This document shows positions 1 to 8,761 of a stretch of 64,000 nucleotides of DNA, piece after piece. A model generated the notes under the pieces. It did not search any database. It saw nothing but the letters and a program-made list of their open reading frames with translations, and was not told where the DNA came from. The DNA lies in assembly GCA_951813285.1 (NCBI GenBank), contig OX638355.1, positions 4,900,437 through 4,964,436 of the forward strand, written 5' to 3'. Position 1 is the stretch's first letter. Every line of letters starts with the position of its first letter. This stretch comes from Terriglobia bacterium. Lineage in GTDB: Bacteria; Acidobacteriota; Terriglobia; Versatilivoradales; Versatilivoraceae. The position numbers and the translations under genes were made by a program.

Positions 1-441
1 CCGCATGTCGCGTTTCAGGCGGCGGATGAAGCGGATGTCGGGATCCGCCTCCACATAGAGCTTCAATTCGAAACAGCCGAACAGGTCCTCCGCCGCGAAG
101 ACCAGCGTCCCCTCCACCAGGACAACCGGCAGGGGAAGGGCCGGCTCCGAGGCCTCCAGGCGAACGTGCTGTCTGAAGTCGTAAATTGGGCGGGCAATTT
201 CCAGACCCGCTTGCAGTTGCTTCAGATGGCGGACCATCAGCTCGAAATCCACCGCTTCCGGCCGATCGAAGTTCTGTCGTGCCCGTTGCTTCAAGGGGAG
301 ATGGCCGGCGTCCCGGTAGTAGTGGTCCTGAGAGAGAATCAGCACCCGCTCCGGTCCCAGGAACTCCGCCAGCTTCAGGCAGAGCGTGGTCTTGCCGGAG
401 CCCGTTCCCCCGCCGACGCCAACGATTAGATTGGGCTTCAT
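1..441 (-). CDS. udk: Uridine kinase, C-terminus cut by window edge
   Basis: This is the N-terminal 147 residues of a P-loop nucleoside kinase that phosphorylates uridine/cytidine with NTP in pyrimidine salvage. Reading leftwards from the ATG at 441-439, the protein opens MKPNLIVGVGGGTGSGKTTL, a Walker A loop at about residues 11-19. An SQDHYYRD segment and LVEGTLVF follow, both typical of the uridine kinase/phosphoribulokinase family. The frame stays open to base 1, so the lid and C-terminal part lie outside the window. The gap to the next gene is long and repeat-bearing, so an operon partner on the right is unlikely. Phosphoribulokinase is a less likely alternative. Confidence 0.8.
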   Translation of the reverse strand, partial: MKPNLIVGVGGGTGSGKTTLCLKLAEFLGPERVLILSQDHYYRDAGHLPLKQRARQNFDRPEAVDFELMVRHLKQLQAGLEIARPIYDFRQHVRLEASEPALPLPVVLVEGTLVFAAEDLFGCFELKLYVEADPDIRFIRRLKRDMR

Positions 442-1031
442 GGGTCACACCCTTGCCAACCCACCGCGGATCGAGGCAATCAATCATTCAACATGGATAC
501 ACAGGATAGACAGGATAAACAGCCAGTCCTTTTCGTTTTGGAAATGAAAACGAACCACGAATGAACACGATTTGACACGAATACGGATTGAGCTCCTTCA
601 ATGACGAGCGGCGCCCCGGTGCTTCGGCAATATTGTGACCCAGAGTGCCAACAATCGGTAATCGACCATCCCGTCGCGACCTTGGTACCCCGTTGCGGTT
701 AACCTCAATCCCTTAGCGGCCCTTCGTCGTCCTTCGTGGCCCTTCGTGGATAACTCTTTTTTTTGTTTCAGGCTAAAGCTTCCGCCGACAACCCGTCAAG
801 CCTTCCGGCTCCGCCGGGGACGGATCGGACCCGACTGACCCGGTCGGATAGCAGTTGACAACCGAGAAAGCCTGCCTCTATGATGCAAAGCTCTCTAGCT
901 TCATCCGGAATCAACGCCAAATCACAAAGGGCCGGCGGTCCGCCAGGGCCGGAAATCGGCCCGTGAGACGCCTGTCGGCAACTACGGCCTGCTTTCCGAA
1001 AGCGATGGTCTTCCCCCTCAGGAGGTAACGC
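442..1031. repeat. Intergenic region with dispersed repeat copies
   Basis: There is no convincing gene here. The stretch holds partial copies of three dispersed repeats seen elsewhere in the window. At 488-522 is an ACAGGATAGACAGGAT-type unit, also at 25073-25102 and near 63.5 and 63.7 kb. At 550-606 is a CGAACCACGAATGAACACGA unit, also at 25111-25170. At about 690-770 is a CCTTCGTGGATAACTCTTTT unit, also at about 18350-18430 (inverted) and 25473-25523. The last 200 bases before the next start hold the 5' region of the molybdenum enzyme operon, with an AGGAGG ribosome site at 1020-1025. Confidence 0.6.
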
Positions 1032-1691
1032 ATGCCAAAACCCAAAGAGCCCGAAGCCAAGGGCGCGCTCGAGGTGTCGCGCAGAGGCTTCCTCAGCGGC
1101 GCCGGAGCCGTGATTTCCTCCAGCCTGGTCGCCGGAACCGAGGCGTTGCGCGCTGCTCCGGAATCCTCGGGGACCCCGGTGGTGGGTCCGGGCAAGGTCG
1201 ACATCACCCTCAAGGTGAACGGAACCGAGAGAACACTGGCGCTGGAACCCCGCATCACGCTGCTGGATGCGCTTCGCTTCCAGTTGGAACTGACCGGCGC
1301 CAAGAAAGTCTGCGACCGCGGCACCTGCGGGGCCTGCACGGTCGCCATCGACGGGAAACCCGCCTATGCCTGCTCCGTTCTGGCCATCCAGGTCCAGGGG
1401 AAGGACATCCGGACGGTGGAGGGGCTGGCCCAGGGCGATCGTTTGCATCCGATTCAACAGGCCTTCGTCGACAACGACGCCCAACAGTGCGGCTATTGCA
1501 CGCCCGGGTTCGTGATGGCCTGCAAGGCTTTTCTCGACAAGAACCCCAACCCCACCCTGGACCAGGTCCGTACCGGTCTGGGAGGCAACCTCTGTCGCTG
1601 CGGAACCTACGTGGGCGTGGCCCAGGCCGTACTGCAGTCGTCAGAGAGCCAGACCGGCAGCCTGGTCGGCGAAGGGAGGAACCATGCCTGA
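1032..1691 (+). CDS. 2Fe-2S subunit of xanthine dehydrogenase-family oxidoreductase, Tat-exported
   Basis: This is the electron-transfer subunit of a three-part molybdenum hydroxylase (CoxS/PaoA type). A twin-arginine signal is visible (S16-R-R-G-F20-L, then a hydrophobic stretch to about residue 42), as in E. coli PaoA, so the complex is probably folded in the cytoplasm and exported to the periplasm. Plant-type 2Fe-2S ligands are C94, C99, C102 and C114. The second cluster uses C153, C156, C188 and C190 (QCGYCTPG and LCRCGT). The 219-aa length is normal for a subunit with a signal peptide. A strong AGGAGG precedes the ATG. It overlaps the next gene by 8 bases, indicating translational coupling. 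The substrate (aldehyde, purine or other) cannot be read from this subunit. Confidence 0.93.
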   Translation: MPKPKEPEAKGALEVSRRGFLSGAGAVISSSLVAGTEALRAAPESSGTPVVGPGKVDITLKVNGTERTLALEPRITLLDALRFQLELTGAKKVCDRGTCGACTVAIDGKPAYACSVLAIQVQGKDIRTVEGLAQGDRLHPIQQAFVDNDAQQCGYCTPGFVMACKAFLDKNPNPTLDQVRTGLGGNLCRCGTYVGVAQAVLQSSESQTGSLVGEGRNHA

Positions 1692-3843
1692 GTATCGATG
1701 GCCTGACAGGAACGAACGCCAAATCCTGGGAAAACGAGTCAGTCGGCTCGACGGCCCCGACAAAGTCACGGGAAAGGCCAAGTACACCTCCGACGTCAAT
1801 CTGGCTGGAACCCTGCACGCCAAGTTCCTGCGCTGCCCCCACGCCCATGCCAGGGTTACCAGTATTGACACCAGCGCCGCCGAAAGCCTGCCCGGCGTCA
1901 AGGCCGTGCGGGTGATTCAGGGTGCGGGCAAGGAGGTCCAATGGTCCCTGGATGACATTGCGGTGGTGGCTGCCGTGGATGAAGCCACGGCGGAGGACGC
2001 GGTTCGACGAATCGTGGTGGAGTACGAAGTGCTGCCCCACCTGGTCAACGAAGACGACCCCGCCAAGGCCGGCGACCACAGCAAGCCGGCTTCGGAACAG
2101 GTCAAGGGCGACCCCGATCAGGCATTTCAGGATGCCGACGCGGTGGTCGAAGGCGAGTATGGGATCCCGGTCATCACCCATTGCTGCCTGGAGCCGCACG
2201 GCCAGGTCATCGACTGGAGCGGGGACTCGCTCACGGCTTATCAATCGACTCAGAACATTTCCGGCATGGCCAACCAGTTCGCCCAACCGCTGGAGATCCC
2301 GGCCGCCAACGTCTCCATTGTTCAGGATCACGTCGGCGGTGGCTACGGGAGCAAGTTCGGGGCCGATAGCTGGGGCCTGGAAACCGCCAGGCTGTCTCGG
2401 GAAACCGGCCGGCCGGTGCGCAACTTTCTGGAACGGGACGCCGAGCTGTTCGTGGCCGGGGTCCGCCCCTCCGGTTTCGCCAGGATCAAGGTGGGAGCCA
2501 AGAAAGACGGTTCGCTGACCGCCTGGGAAGCGGAGTCCTGGGGCACCAGCGGCTTGAGTGGAGGGGGGATCTCCATGCAGGTCCTTCCCTACGTGATCAA
2601 CCCGCCCAATGTCCGCAAGAAGCACACCGGGATTGCGACCAACACCGGCGCGGCACGAGCCTGGAGGGCGCCCAACCATCCTCAGACCTGCTGGTTGACC
2701 TTCGCCGCCCTGGACGACCTGGCGGCCAAGCTGGAGATGGACCCCCTCGAATTCTACCTCAAGAACCTCAACCTGACGGAGCGGCCCGACCTCTATCGCA
2801 AGCAGCTGATCCGGGCGGAAGAGCTGATGGGGTGGCGCAAGAAGTGGCGCGCCAGGGGGCAGGAAACGGCAGGTCCGGTCAAGCAGGGGATGGGGCTGGC
2901 CTTTCACACCTGGGGAGGACGGGGCCACAACAGCACGGCCCGATTGGTGATCGATCCGGACGGTTCGGTTTCCATCAGCCTGGGCACCCAGGATATCGGA
3001 ACCGGCACCACCACCGTCATTGCCATGGTGGCCGCCGAGACCTTTGGATTGCCGGTCAATTCCATCAAGGTCAACACCGGCCGCTCCCCCGACTACCCCC
3101 GTTCCGGCCCTTCCGGCGGCAGCACGACCGTCGGCGGCGTTTGCGCGGCCACTCGGCGGGCCTGCCAACTGGCCCTGGAAGAACTCTTCGAAAAGGTGGC
3201 GCCCAGGCTGGGGGTGGAGCCGTCCGAGCTGGAGGCCGCAAGCGGACGCATTCGGGTCAAGGGCAAGTCTTTCAGAAGCCTTTCCTGGAAACAGGCTGCC
3301 GCCCGGCTGGGGGTGACTCCTATGGAAGTGACCGGCAGAAACATCAGCGCCAGTCGTCGAGCCTCGGACGGAAAGCTGATCGATTCCGGGGTGGCCGGAG
3401 TGCAAATGGCCGAAGTCCTGGTGGATACCGAGACCGGAGTGGTCAAGATGAAGAAGTTCGTGGCCATTCAGGACTGCGGACTGATCGTCAATGAAAAGCT
3501 GGCCGAGAGCCAGGTCTACGGGTCGTTGATCATGGGGATCTCCTCGGCATTGACCGAGGAGCGCGTCATGGACGAGCGATCCGGGGCGCTCCTGAACGGT
3601 GAGATGGAGTTCTACAAGCTGGCGGGCCTGGGAGACATCGGTCAACTGGTCGTGGAGATGTGGAAGGATGCAGAGCAGGATGCCCGCGGGGTGATCGGTC
3701 TCGGGGAACCCCCGGTGATCGCGCCGGTCGGCGCCATCGGCAACGCCGTGGCCAATGCCATCGGCGTGCGGGTCCCACGGGCGCCCTTCATTCCCAGGCG
3801 CGTCCTGGCGGCACTGGAAGAGAAAGGAGGACTCTACGCATGA
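1684..3843 (+). CDS. Molybdopterin-binding catalytic subunit, xanthine dehydrogenase family
   Basis: This 719-aa large subunit carries the Mo-cytosine or Mo-molybdopterin cofactor and catalyses hydroxylation of an aldehyde or N-heterocycle. It starts with the family's small hammerhead domain (GKRVSRLDGPDKVTGKAKYT). It carries the glycine-rich cofactor loops (GGGYGSKFG near residue 220; RSGPSGGSTTVGG near 470) and ends with GLGEPPVIAPVGAI, whose Glu is the family's catalytic base. It lies in an operon between the Fe-S and FAD subunits. The AYRS/VSMR loop typical of CO dehydrogenase is absent, so CO oxidation is unlikely. It has no signal peptide of its own and probably exits with the Tat-tagged partner. 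A molybdate transporter lies at 60-62.7 kb. Confidence 0.92.
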   Translation: MPEYRWPDRNERQILGKRVSRLDGPDKVTGKAKYTSDVNLAGTLHAKFLRCPHAHARVTSIDTSAAESLPGVKAVRVIQGAGKEVQWSLDDIAVVAAVDEATAEDAVRRIVVEYEVLPHLVNEDDPAKAGDHSKPASEQVKGDPDQAFQDADAVVEGEYGIPVITHCCLEPHGQVIDWSGDSLTAYQSTQNISGMANQFAQPLEIPAANVSIVQDHVGGGYGSKFGADSWGLETARLSRETGRPVRNFLERDAELFVAGVRPSGFARIKVGAKKDGSLTAWEAESWGTSGLSGGGISMQVLPYVINPPNVRKKHTGIATNTGAARAWRAPNHPQTCWLTFAALDDLAAKLEMDPLEFYLKNLNLTERPDLYRKQLIRAEELMGWRKKWRARGQETAGPVKQGMGLAFHTWGGRGHNSTARLVIDPDGSVSISLGTQDIGTGTTTVIAMVAAETFGLPVNSIKVNTGRSPDYPRSGPSGGSTTVGGVCAATRRACQLALEELFEKVAPRLGVEPSELEAASGRIRVKGKSFRSLSWKQAAARLGVTPMEVTGRNISASRRASDGKLIDSGVAGVQMAEVLVDTETGVVKMKKFVAIQDCGLIVNEKLAESQVYGSLIMGISSALTEERVMDERSGALLNGEMEFYKLAGLGDIGQLVVEMWKDAEQDARGVIGLGEPPVIAPVGAIGNAVANAIGVRVPRAPFIPRRVLAALEEKGGLYA

Positions 3844-4829
3844 AGGCTTTCGAGTATGCCAGTCCCACCACCAAGGAGCAGGCCATCCGGTTGCTGGGAG
3901 CCCAGTGGGAAGAGGCGGAGGTCTTGGCCGGCGGCACCGACCTCCTCAGCCTCATGAAGACCTTCGGCACCACCCCCAAGCGGGTGGTGGACATTCAAGG
4001 CATCCGGGAATTCCAGGGGATCGACTACATCTCCTCCTCCGGCCTGCGCCTGGGAGCCCTGGCCACCCTGTCGGAGCTGATCGACCATCCGGTGGCCCAA
4101 AGGGACTATCCTTCGCTGGTGCAGGCTGCTGGCGGTGTCAGAAGCCAGCAGATCCAGAGTTTCGGCACCATTGGCGGCGACCTTTGCCAGAGGCCGCGCT
4201 GCTGGTATTTCCGCAACGGCTTCGGTTACTTCCCCAAGGATGCCTCCGGACAGGACCTGGTCCGGCAGGGCGAGAATCAATACCACGCCATCCTGGGCAA
4301 CTCGGGAGAGGCAGCCTTCGTCAGTGCTTCCAGCCTGGGGCCGCCACTGATCGCCCTGGGCGCCACCTTGCGGATTGTCAGCAAGGACGGTTCGCGCGAA
4401 CTGCCGGTGGCCGAGTTCTTCCGCATCCCGCAGCAGGAATCCGATCGCGAGACGATCCTGAATTCCGGCGAAATCCTGGGAGAAATCCATATTCCCCCGG
4501 CCGGGCAGATGCTCAACGCCACCTACGAGGTTCGAGAAAAGGAAGCCCTGGACTGGCCGCTGGCCACGGCCTCGGTCGCCTTGAAGCTGAGCGAGGGAAC
4601 AGTGGAGCAAGCCCGCATCGTCCTGGGTCACGTCGCCCCGGTTCCCTGGAACGCCGTCCAGGCGGCCAAGGACCTGGTGGGCAAGTCGATCGATGAAGGA
4701 ACGGCAGCCGAGGCAGGCGCTGCCGCCGTTGCCGGAGCCACACCTCTGAGCAGGAATGGGTACAAGGTTCAACTGGCCCGGGTGGCGGTGAAACGGGCAA
4801 TTCTCAACGCTGTCATGGGAGGGGCATAG
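3840..4829 (+). CDS. FAD-binding subunit of xanthine dehydrogenase-family enzyme
   Basis: This 329-aa CoxM/PaoB-like subunit binds FAD and passes electrons to an acceptor. The start chosen is the ATG overlapping the upstream TGA (ATGA, 3840-3843); a longer reading into the upstream gene is an artefact. Visible features are the FAD loop LAGGTDLL (29-36), the TIGGDLCQRPRCWYFR segment (110-125) and a CO_deh_flav_C domain near the end. C116 and C121 match two of the four cysteines that bind an extra 4Fe-4S cluster in PaoB and 4-hydroxybenzoyl-CoA reductase. The expected other two are absent (DASGQDLVRQGEN instead of a Cys-bearing loop), so that cluster is probably lost or bound otherwise. Confidence 0.9.
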   Translation: MKAFEYASPTTKEQAIRLLGAQWEEAEVLAGGTDLLSLMKTFGTTPKRVVDIQGIREFQGIDYISSSGLRLGALATLSELIDHPVAQRDYPSLVQAAGGVRSQQIQSFGTIGGDLCQRPRCWYFRNGFGYFPKDASGQDLVRQGENQYHAILGNSGEAAFVSASSLGPPLIALGATLRIVSKDGSRELPVAEFFRIPQQESDRETILNSGEILGEIHIPPAGQMLNATYEVREKEALDWPLATASVALKLSEGTVEQARIVLGHVAPVPWNAVQAAKDLVGKSIDEGTAAEAGAAAVAGATPLSRNGYKVQLARVAVKRAILNAVMGGA

Positions 4830-4831
4830 CC

Positions 4832-5047
4832 ATGGCCGGACGCTTTAAAGGTTACGAACACGAAGTCTGCAACTGCCTGCGCTGGAAGAGCCTGTTCTAT
4901 GAGTCGCTTCCCGATCCGACGGTGCCTCCGGCAGGCGACGAAAACTACTGGTGCGCGCTGACCCAGAGAATCCTGGGACCCGACGAGCAACTGGTGGAGC
5001 CTGAGAACTGCAAGCTGGGGCGAACCTGCTTCCGAGGAGGCTTCTAG
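4832..5047 (+). CDS. Five-cysteine miniprotein of the molybdenum enzyme operon
   Basis: This 71-aa protein starts two bases after the FAD subunit stop, so it is almost certainly cotranslated with the molybdenum enzyme. It has five cysteines (C13, C15, C41, C60, C66), many aromatic residues, no signal peptide and no membrane segment. I do not recognise the family. Given the position and the cysteines, it could bind metal, act as an assembly factor or be a small extra subunit; this is inference. Coding potential is supported by tight packing in the operon and codon use like its neighbours. Confidence 0.65.
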   Translation: MAGRFKGYEHEVCNCLRWKSLFYESLPDPTVPPAGDENYWCALTQRILGPDEQLVEPENCKLGRTCFRGGF

Positions 5048-5168
5048 CCCGGGGGCGTGATTCGCAGCTGAGGGGGAGACTCGGCCGGTGCGGTTGAGTT
5101 GCATCTCTCCGGCGTACTATAATGGCGGCGAAGAAGAAATCAGGAAGCATCCACGGGAGGGACAAGGA

Positions 5169-5846
5169 ATGAAAGCCACCATCCTATCGATCTTGATCCT
5201 GGGTCTGGCCTGCCCGGGCTGGGCGGCCGTCATCTCGGGCGACTATGTGGAAACCCGCAGCGCCAATGTCTATACCGGACCCTGCGTGGCCAATGCCGAG
5301 ACCGGCCTGACCGGCGACCAGGCCATTCTGGCCTGGCGAATCCGCAAGGGAAGCTGGAAGGGAGTCAAGCTGGACGGTCTGGGCGTGGTGGGCGTTACCA
5401 AGGCCAAGGCCACCCTGGGCGATCCCTATGGGAATCCCTATCCCGCAAAATCGGTGCTCATCGTGGATTCCCGGGCCAACCCCCGGCAACGCGCGGCCCT
5501 GGAAGCCTTTGCTCAAACCATGGCCCCCGAACTCCTGCGCAACCTGGTGAACGTCGAAACCGCACCCATCCACCTGACGCTCGGAGAGGGTGAGTCGCAC
5601 GGTTCCGCCGAGTTGCGGGCCGGAAATCTGGCCAGAATCAAGGCCCGGCCCATTGGAGCCAAAGACCACCTCTGCGGCAACGAGCACGTCTACTACCCTC
5701 CCCTGACCCAGCTCTCCCATGCCATGCCGGCCTACACCATCAACGACGAGTTCAGCGGACGCGGACTGGGAGTGAACTGGAGAATCAACGGCAAGACCAA
5801 CGCCTTCGTGGGACACTTCTCCTATAACGCCTCGGTTCAACCCTGA
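5169..5846 (+). CDS. Secreted DUF1326-family protein
   Basis: This 225-aa protein has a clear Sec signal (MKATILSILILGLACPGWAA). The mature part opens ISGDYVETRSANVYTGPCVAN, the hallmark start of DUF1326 proteins. The start at 5169 is chosen because a GGGAGGGACAAGGA ribosome site directly precedes it and because the signal peptide then begins at residue 1; an upstream in-frame ATG at 5088 would bury it. The function of the family is not established. It follows the molybdenum enzyme operon after 121 bases and may or may not be cotranscribed. Confidence 0.8.
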   Translation: MKATILSILILGLACPGWAAVISGDYVETRSANVYTGPCVANAETGLTGDQAILAWRIRKGSWKGVKLDGLGVVGVTKAKATLGDPYGNPYPAKSVLIVDSRANPRQRAALEAFAQTMAPELLRNLVNVETAPIHLTLGEGESHGSAELRAGNLARIKARPIGAKDHLCGNEHVYYPPLTQLSHAMPAYTINDEFSGRGLGVNWRINGKTNAFVGHFSYNASVQP

Positions 5847-6056
5847 CTTCCCAGGCTTGGCGGCCAAGACGGATGGGAGAGCCGCAGCTGTCGCTTCGGT
5901 CGTCGGCAATCAACAACACGGCTCGTGCACGGCGGCTGAGTCCAGAGGGGAACGACGAAGACCGCCGCAATCGTTGCAGTTCCCGTCGGTCACTGGAGCA
6001 CAGGACGATGGGACGCGAATGGTTGGCAGAGGGCTCTACGTGATAGGATAAGCTTC

Positions 6057-6260
6057 ATGCACACGGACACCATCGCCATCATCGTCGCGATCCTGGGGGT
6101 TGGCTTGGCCCTTTGGCGTGCGATTGACTCCAGGCATAAGGACGCCCGCCAGGACATGGCCGCGCTCCGCCAGGACATGCGCTCCGATATCGCCGCCCTC
6201 AACTCCCGCATCGACGCCCTCTATCAGGCCCTCTTCAGCCGCAAAGACCCGGCTGCGTGA
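6057..6260 (+). CDS. Small membrane-anchored coiled-coil protein
   Basis: This 67-aa protein has an N-terminal hydrophobic segment (about residues 6-20, IAIIVAILGVGLALW). A charged heptad-like helix follows (RHKDARQDMAALRQDMRSDIAALNSRIDAL), which should form a coiled coil. Similar small proteins with one membrane helix plus a short coil occur widely without a known role, often beside toxin or nuclease genes; here a nuclease fragment lies just downstream. The ribosome site is weak (AGGATAAGC). The 210 bases between it and the DUF1326 gene hold nothing I recognise. Confidence 0.5.
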   Translation: MHTDTIAIIVAILGVGLALWRAIDSRHKDARQDMAALRQDMRSDIAALNSRIDALYQALFSRKDPAA

Positions 6261-6350
6261 GGTCGCCCTCCGTGTAGGCGAGCACGTCTCCAATACAGGC
6301 GACCATCGTCGCGCCAGCCTGGGGCGGGATCCGCCAGTACTTCTTACGGT

Positions 6351-6518
6351 CGAATCATCCTGATCGAGAACAAAATCAATGCGCAGGAAGATAAAGACCA
6401 AATAGCTAAATATCAAGATTGGCTGCAATGCCAGGAGCCAACACCCAAGTTGCCTCACCAGTTCGTTATTCTGACACCAGAGGGGCGTCCTCCTAAGACG
6501 GCTCGAAGACCTGAATAG
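6351..6518 (+). pseudogene. Remnant of a PD-(D/E)XK nuclease-family gene
   Basis: The 55 codons ending at the TAG at 6516 encode RIILIENKINAQEDKDQIAKY and then a stretch ending QFVILTPEGRPP. The ENKIN...EDQ-L-xY pattern is the ExK strand and following helix of a PD-(D/E)XK superfamily domain (the ENKI type common in defence-associated proteins). There is no start codon, no upstream nuclease core and no C-terminal part, so this is a decayed fragment. Base composition is slightly more AT-rich than its flanks, consistent with transferred DNA. Confidence 0.5.
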
Positions 6519-6644
6519 GAAGCTAAACCAGCGATTGAAAGATAGCGGTCACGACCGGTGTTGGGAGGTTGGGTATGATGATGATATCTTTCGGAATTGG
6601 GCTGGTTTTCAAATACGATGACAACCCTGCGGAGTCATAGCCCC

Positions 6645-7313
6645 ATGATGCTTCGTCTCACCAGCATTGGCCTTCTGCTGCTCACTCTCCCGGGAGTGCA
6701 AACAGCCCAGGGAGAAGATTTCTCCGTGGAGGCGGTCAAGCATCTGCCCAAGGCGGTGGCCGAACCCCTCAAATCCATCCTGAAGCCGGAGGGAGTTCGT
6801 GTGCTGAATGGGAAGGGAACCCCGTGGTGCGAGGTCTGGATCCGTCGAGAGATCGCCGATTCGGGACAGCCGGCCTCCCCGGAAGCCGTATACCCGGCTT
6901 TCCATTCGGGAGTCCTGCTGGGGTTGATGAGGCTTCCCGAGGGGGGAACCGACTATCGGGGCCTTCCCGTCGGGAAGGGAATCTACACCATGCGCTACGG
7001 CGTGATTCCCCAGGATGGAAACCACGTCGGGGCCGCGCCAATCGTGGACTTCGTTCTGCTGGTTCCCCTGAGCGAGGACAGCCAGTCGCCGGACGCTCAC
7101 CTCACCTCCGAGGAGCTGGTGGAACTCAGCAAGAAAGCCTCCGGAACCCACCACCCCACAGTGATCAACCTGGCATTCCCTCCCGACTCGGTGGAGCGCC
7201 CTCTCCTGGAGAAAGATGACTCCGACCATTGGATACTGTCGCTGCCCCTGGGTCAGGAATCCGGCGGGCAATTGCCGCTGAGCATCATCGTGCACGGCCA
7301 GGCCTCCGGATAG
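6645..7313 (+). CDS. Secreted protein of unknown function
   Basis: This protein of about 222 aa has a signal peptide (MMLRLTSIGLLLLTLPGVQTAQG). I chose the ATG at 6645, which places the signal at the N-terminus; in-frame ATGs at 6597 and 6618 are possible. The mature part has a central GLPVGKGIYTMRYGVIPQDG and an FVLLVPLSED strand-rich region followed by a helical segment with an EELVELSKKASG run. I do not recognise the family with certainty; it looks like a soluble periplasmic beta-sandwich protein. Codon use matches the chromosome. It stands alone between a nuclease relic and ino1. Confidence 0.65.
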   Translation: MMLRLTSIGLLLLTLPGVQTAQGEDFSVEAVKHLPKAVAEPLKSILKPEGVRVLNGKGTPWCEVWIRREIADSGQPASPEAVYPAFHSGVLLGLMRLPEGGTDYRGLPVGKGIYTMRYGVIPQDGNHVGAAPIVDFVLLVPLSEDSQSPDAHLTSEELVELSKKASGTHHPTVINLAFPPDSVERPLLEKDDSDHWILSLPLGQESGGQLPLSIIVHGQASG

Positions 7314-7434
7314 GCCCGCAACCCGGGGAGTCGTTCCCTTCCCGGCCGGCCGGAATTTTCAAGTTGCCATGCATGCCGACTTCGTTGCATGATTTCGGTT
7401 CGTTTGAGCCAGCCCAAGTTTCGGAGAGTGCGAC

Positions 7435-8751
7435 GTGATAGAGAAAGGGACCGAAGTTGCCGAACCCCAGGGCAAGCTGGGAATTCTACTGCCCGGGATG
7501 GGCGCCGTGGCCTCCACCTTCATTGCCGGAGTCGAAGCCATTCGCAGGCGGAACGCTCCGCCAATCGGGTCTCTGACCCAAATGGGAACGGTCCGCCTGG
7601 GCAAGCGCACCGAAAAAAGGGTGCCCTTGATCAAGGACTTCGTCCCATTGGCGTCGATGGATGACCTGGTGTTCGGCGGCTGGGACATTCACGGAGAGTC
7701 CTGCTACGAGACGGCCGTTCGCTCCGGGGTGCTCGACGCCCGGCAACTGGAAGAGCTGCGGCCACACCTGGAAGAGATTCGCCCCTGGAAAGCCGTCTTC
7801 AGCCGAAAGTACGTCAAGCGCCTGGCGGGACGCCACGTCAAGAGAGCCGCCAACAAGCGCCAACTGGCCCTGCAGGTCATGAAGGACATCGAGCAATTCC
7901 GGAAGACGCACGACCTGAGCCGCCTGGTGATGATCTGGTGCGGCAGCACCGAAGTCTTCCTGAAACCCAGCGAGGTTCACTCCAGTCTGGCCAAGTTCGA
8001 AAAGGGGCTGGAGGAGAACGATCCCAAGATCTCGTCCAGCATGATCTACACCTATGCCGCCCTCTCGATGGGAATCCCCTATGCCAACGGGGCTCCCAAT
8101 CTGTCGGCCGACATTCCGGCCATGCTGGAACTGGCCAGGAAGAACAAGGTTCCCATTTGCGGCAAGGACTTCAAGACGGGGCAGACGCTCATGAAGACCA
8201 TCATCGCTCCCGGACTGAAGTCCCGGCTCATCGGCCTGGCCGGCTGGTACTCCACCAACATCCTGGGCAATCGGGACGGCGAGGTGCTGGACGAACCCCA
8301 ATCATTCAAGAGCAAGGAGGAGACCAAGCTCTCGGTGCTGGATCAAATCCTGCAGCCCGGCCTCTACCCGGAACTATACGGGGACTATCACCACCAGGTG
8401 CGCATCAACTACTACCCGCCACGTGGAGACAACAAGGAGGGATGGGACAACGTGGATATCTTCGGGTGGCTGGGATATCCCATGCAGATCAAGCTGAACT
8501 TTCTCTGCCGCGACAGCATCCTGGCGGCTCCCCTCTGCCTGGACCTGGCCCTGTTCCTGGACCTGGCCAAGCGCGCCAACATGCATGGGATTCAGGAGTG
8601 GCTTTCCTTCTACTTCAAGAGCCCTCAATGCGCGCCGGAACTCTATCCCGAACACGACCTCTTCATCCAGCTCATGAAGCTCAAGAACACCCTGCGGTAC
8701 CTGAAGGGTGAGGAGATGATCACCCACCTAGGCCTGGAGTACTACGACTGA
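7435..8751 (+). CDS. ino1: Myo-inositol-1-phosphate synthase
   Basis: This enzyme converts glucose 6-phosphate to 1D-myo-inositol 3-phosphate with internal NAD+ recycling, the first step to inositol lipids and inositol solutes. The 438-aa protein shows the NAD loop near residue 16 (LLPGMGAVASTF), the family's NGAPNLSADIPAM and GKDFKTGQTLMKT segments (residues about 220-255) and the WYSTNILGNRDG motif. Translation starts at a GTG (7435). It stands alone, with a barrel protein convergent on its right. The product might feed phosphoinositide-type lipids made with the lipid kinase and acyltransferase genes 12-15 kb away; that link is inference. Confidence 0.92.
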   Translation: MIEKGTEVAEPQGKLGILLPGMGAVASTFIAGVEAIRRRNAPPIGSLTQMGTVRLGKRTEKRVPLIKDFVPLASMDDLVFGGWDIHGESCYETAVRSGVLDARQLEELRPHLEEIRPWKAVFSRKYVKRLAGRHVKRAANKRQLALQVMKDIEQFRKTHDLSRLVMIWCGSTEVFLKPSEVHSSLAKFEKGLEENDPKISSSMIYTYAALSMGIPYANGAPNLSADIPAMLELARKNKVPICGKDFKTGQTLMKTIIAPGLKSRLIGLAGWYSTNILGNRDGEVLDEPQSFKSKEETKLSVLDQILQPGLYPELYGDYHHQVRINYYPPRGDNKEGWDNVDIFGWLGYPMQIKLNFLCRDSILAAPLCLDLALFLDLAKRANMHGIQEWLSFYFKSPQCAPELYPEHDLFIQLMKLKNTLRYLKGEEMITHLGLEYYD

Positions 8752-8761
8752 ACGGCACCGT

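Noticed and set aside
1255-3645. 796-aa open frame on the minus strand opposite the Mo hydroxylase
   Set aside because: Antisense shadow of high-GC codons; the plus strand encodes clear conserved subunits.
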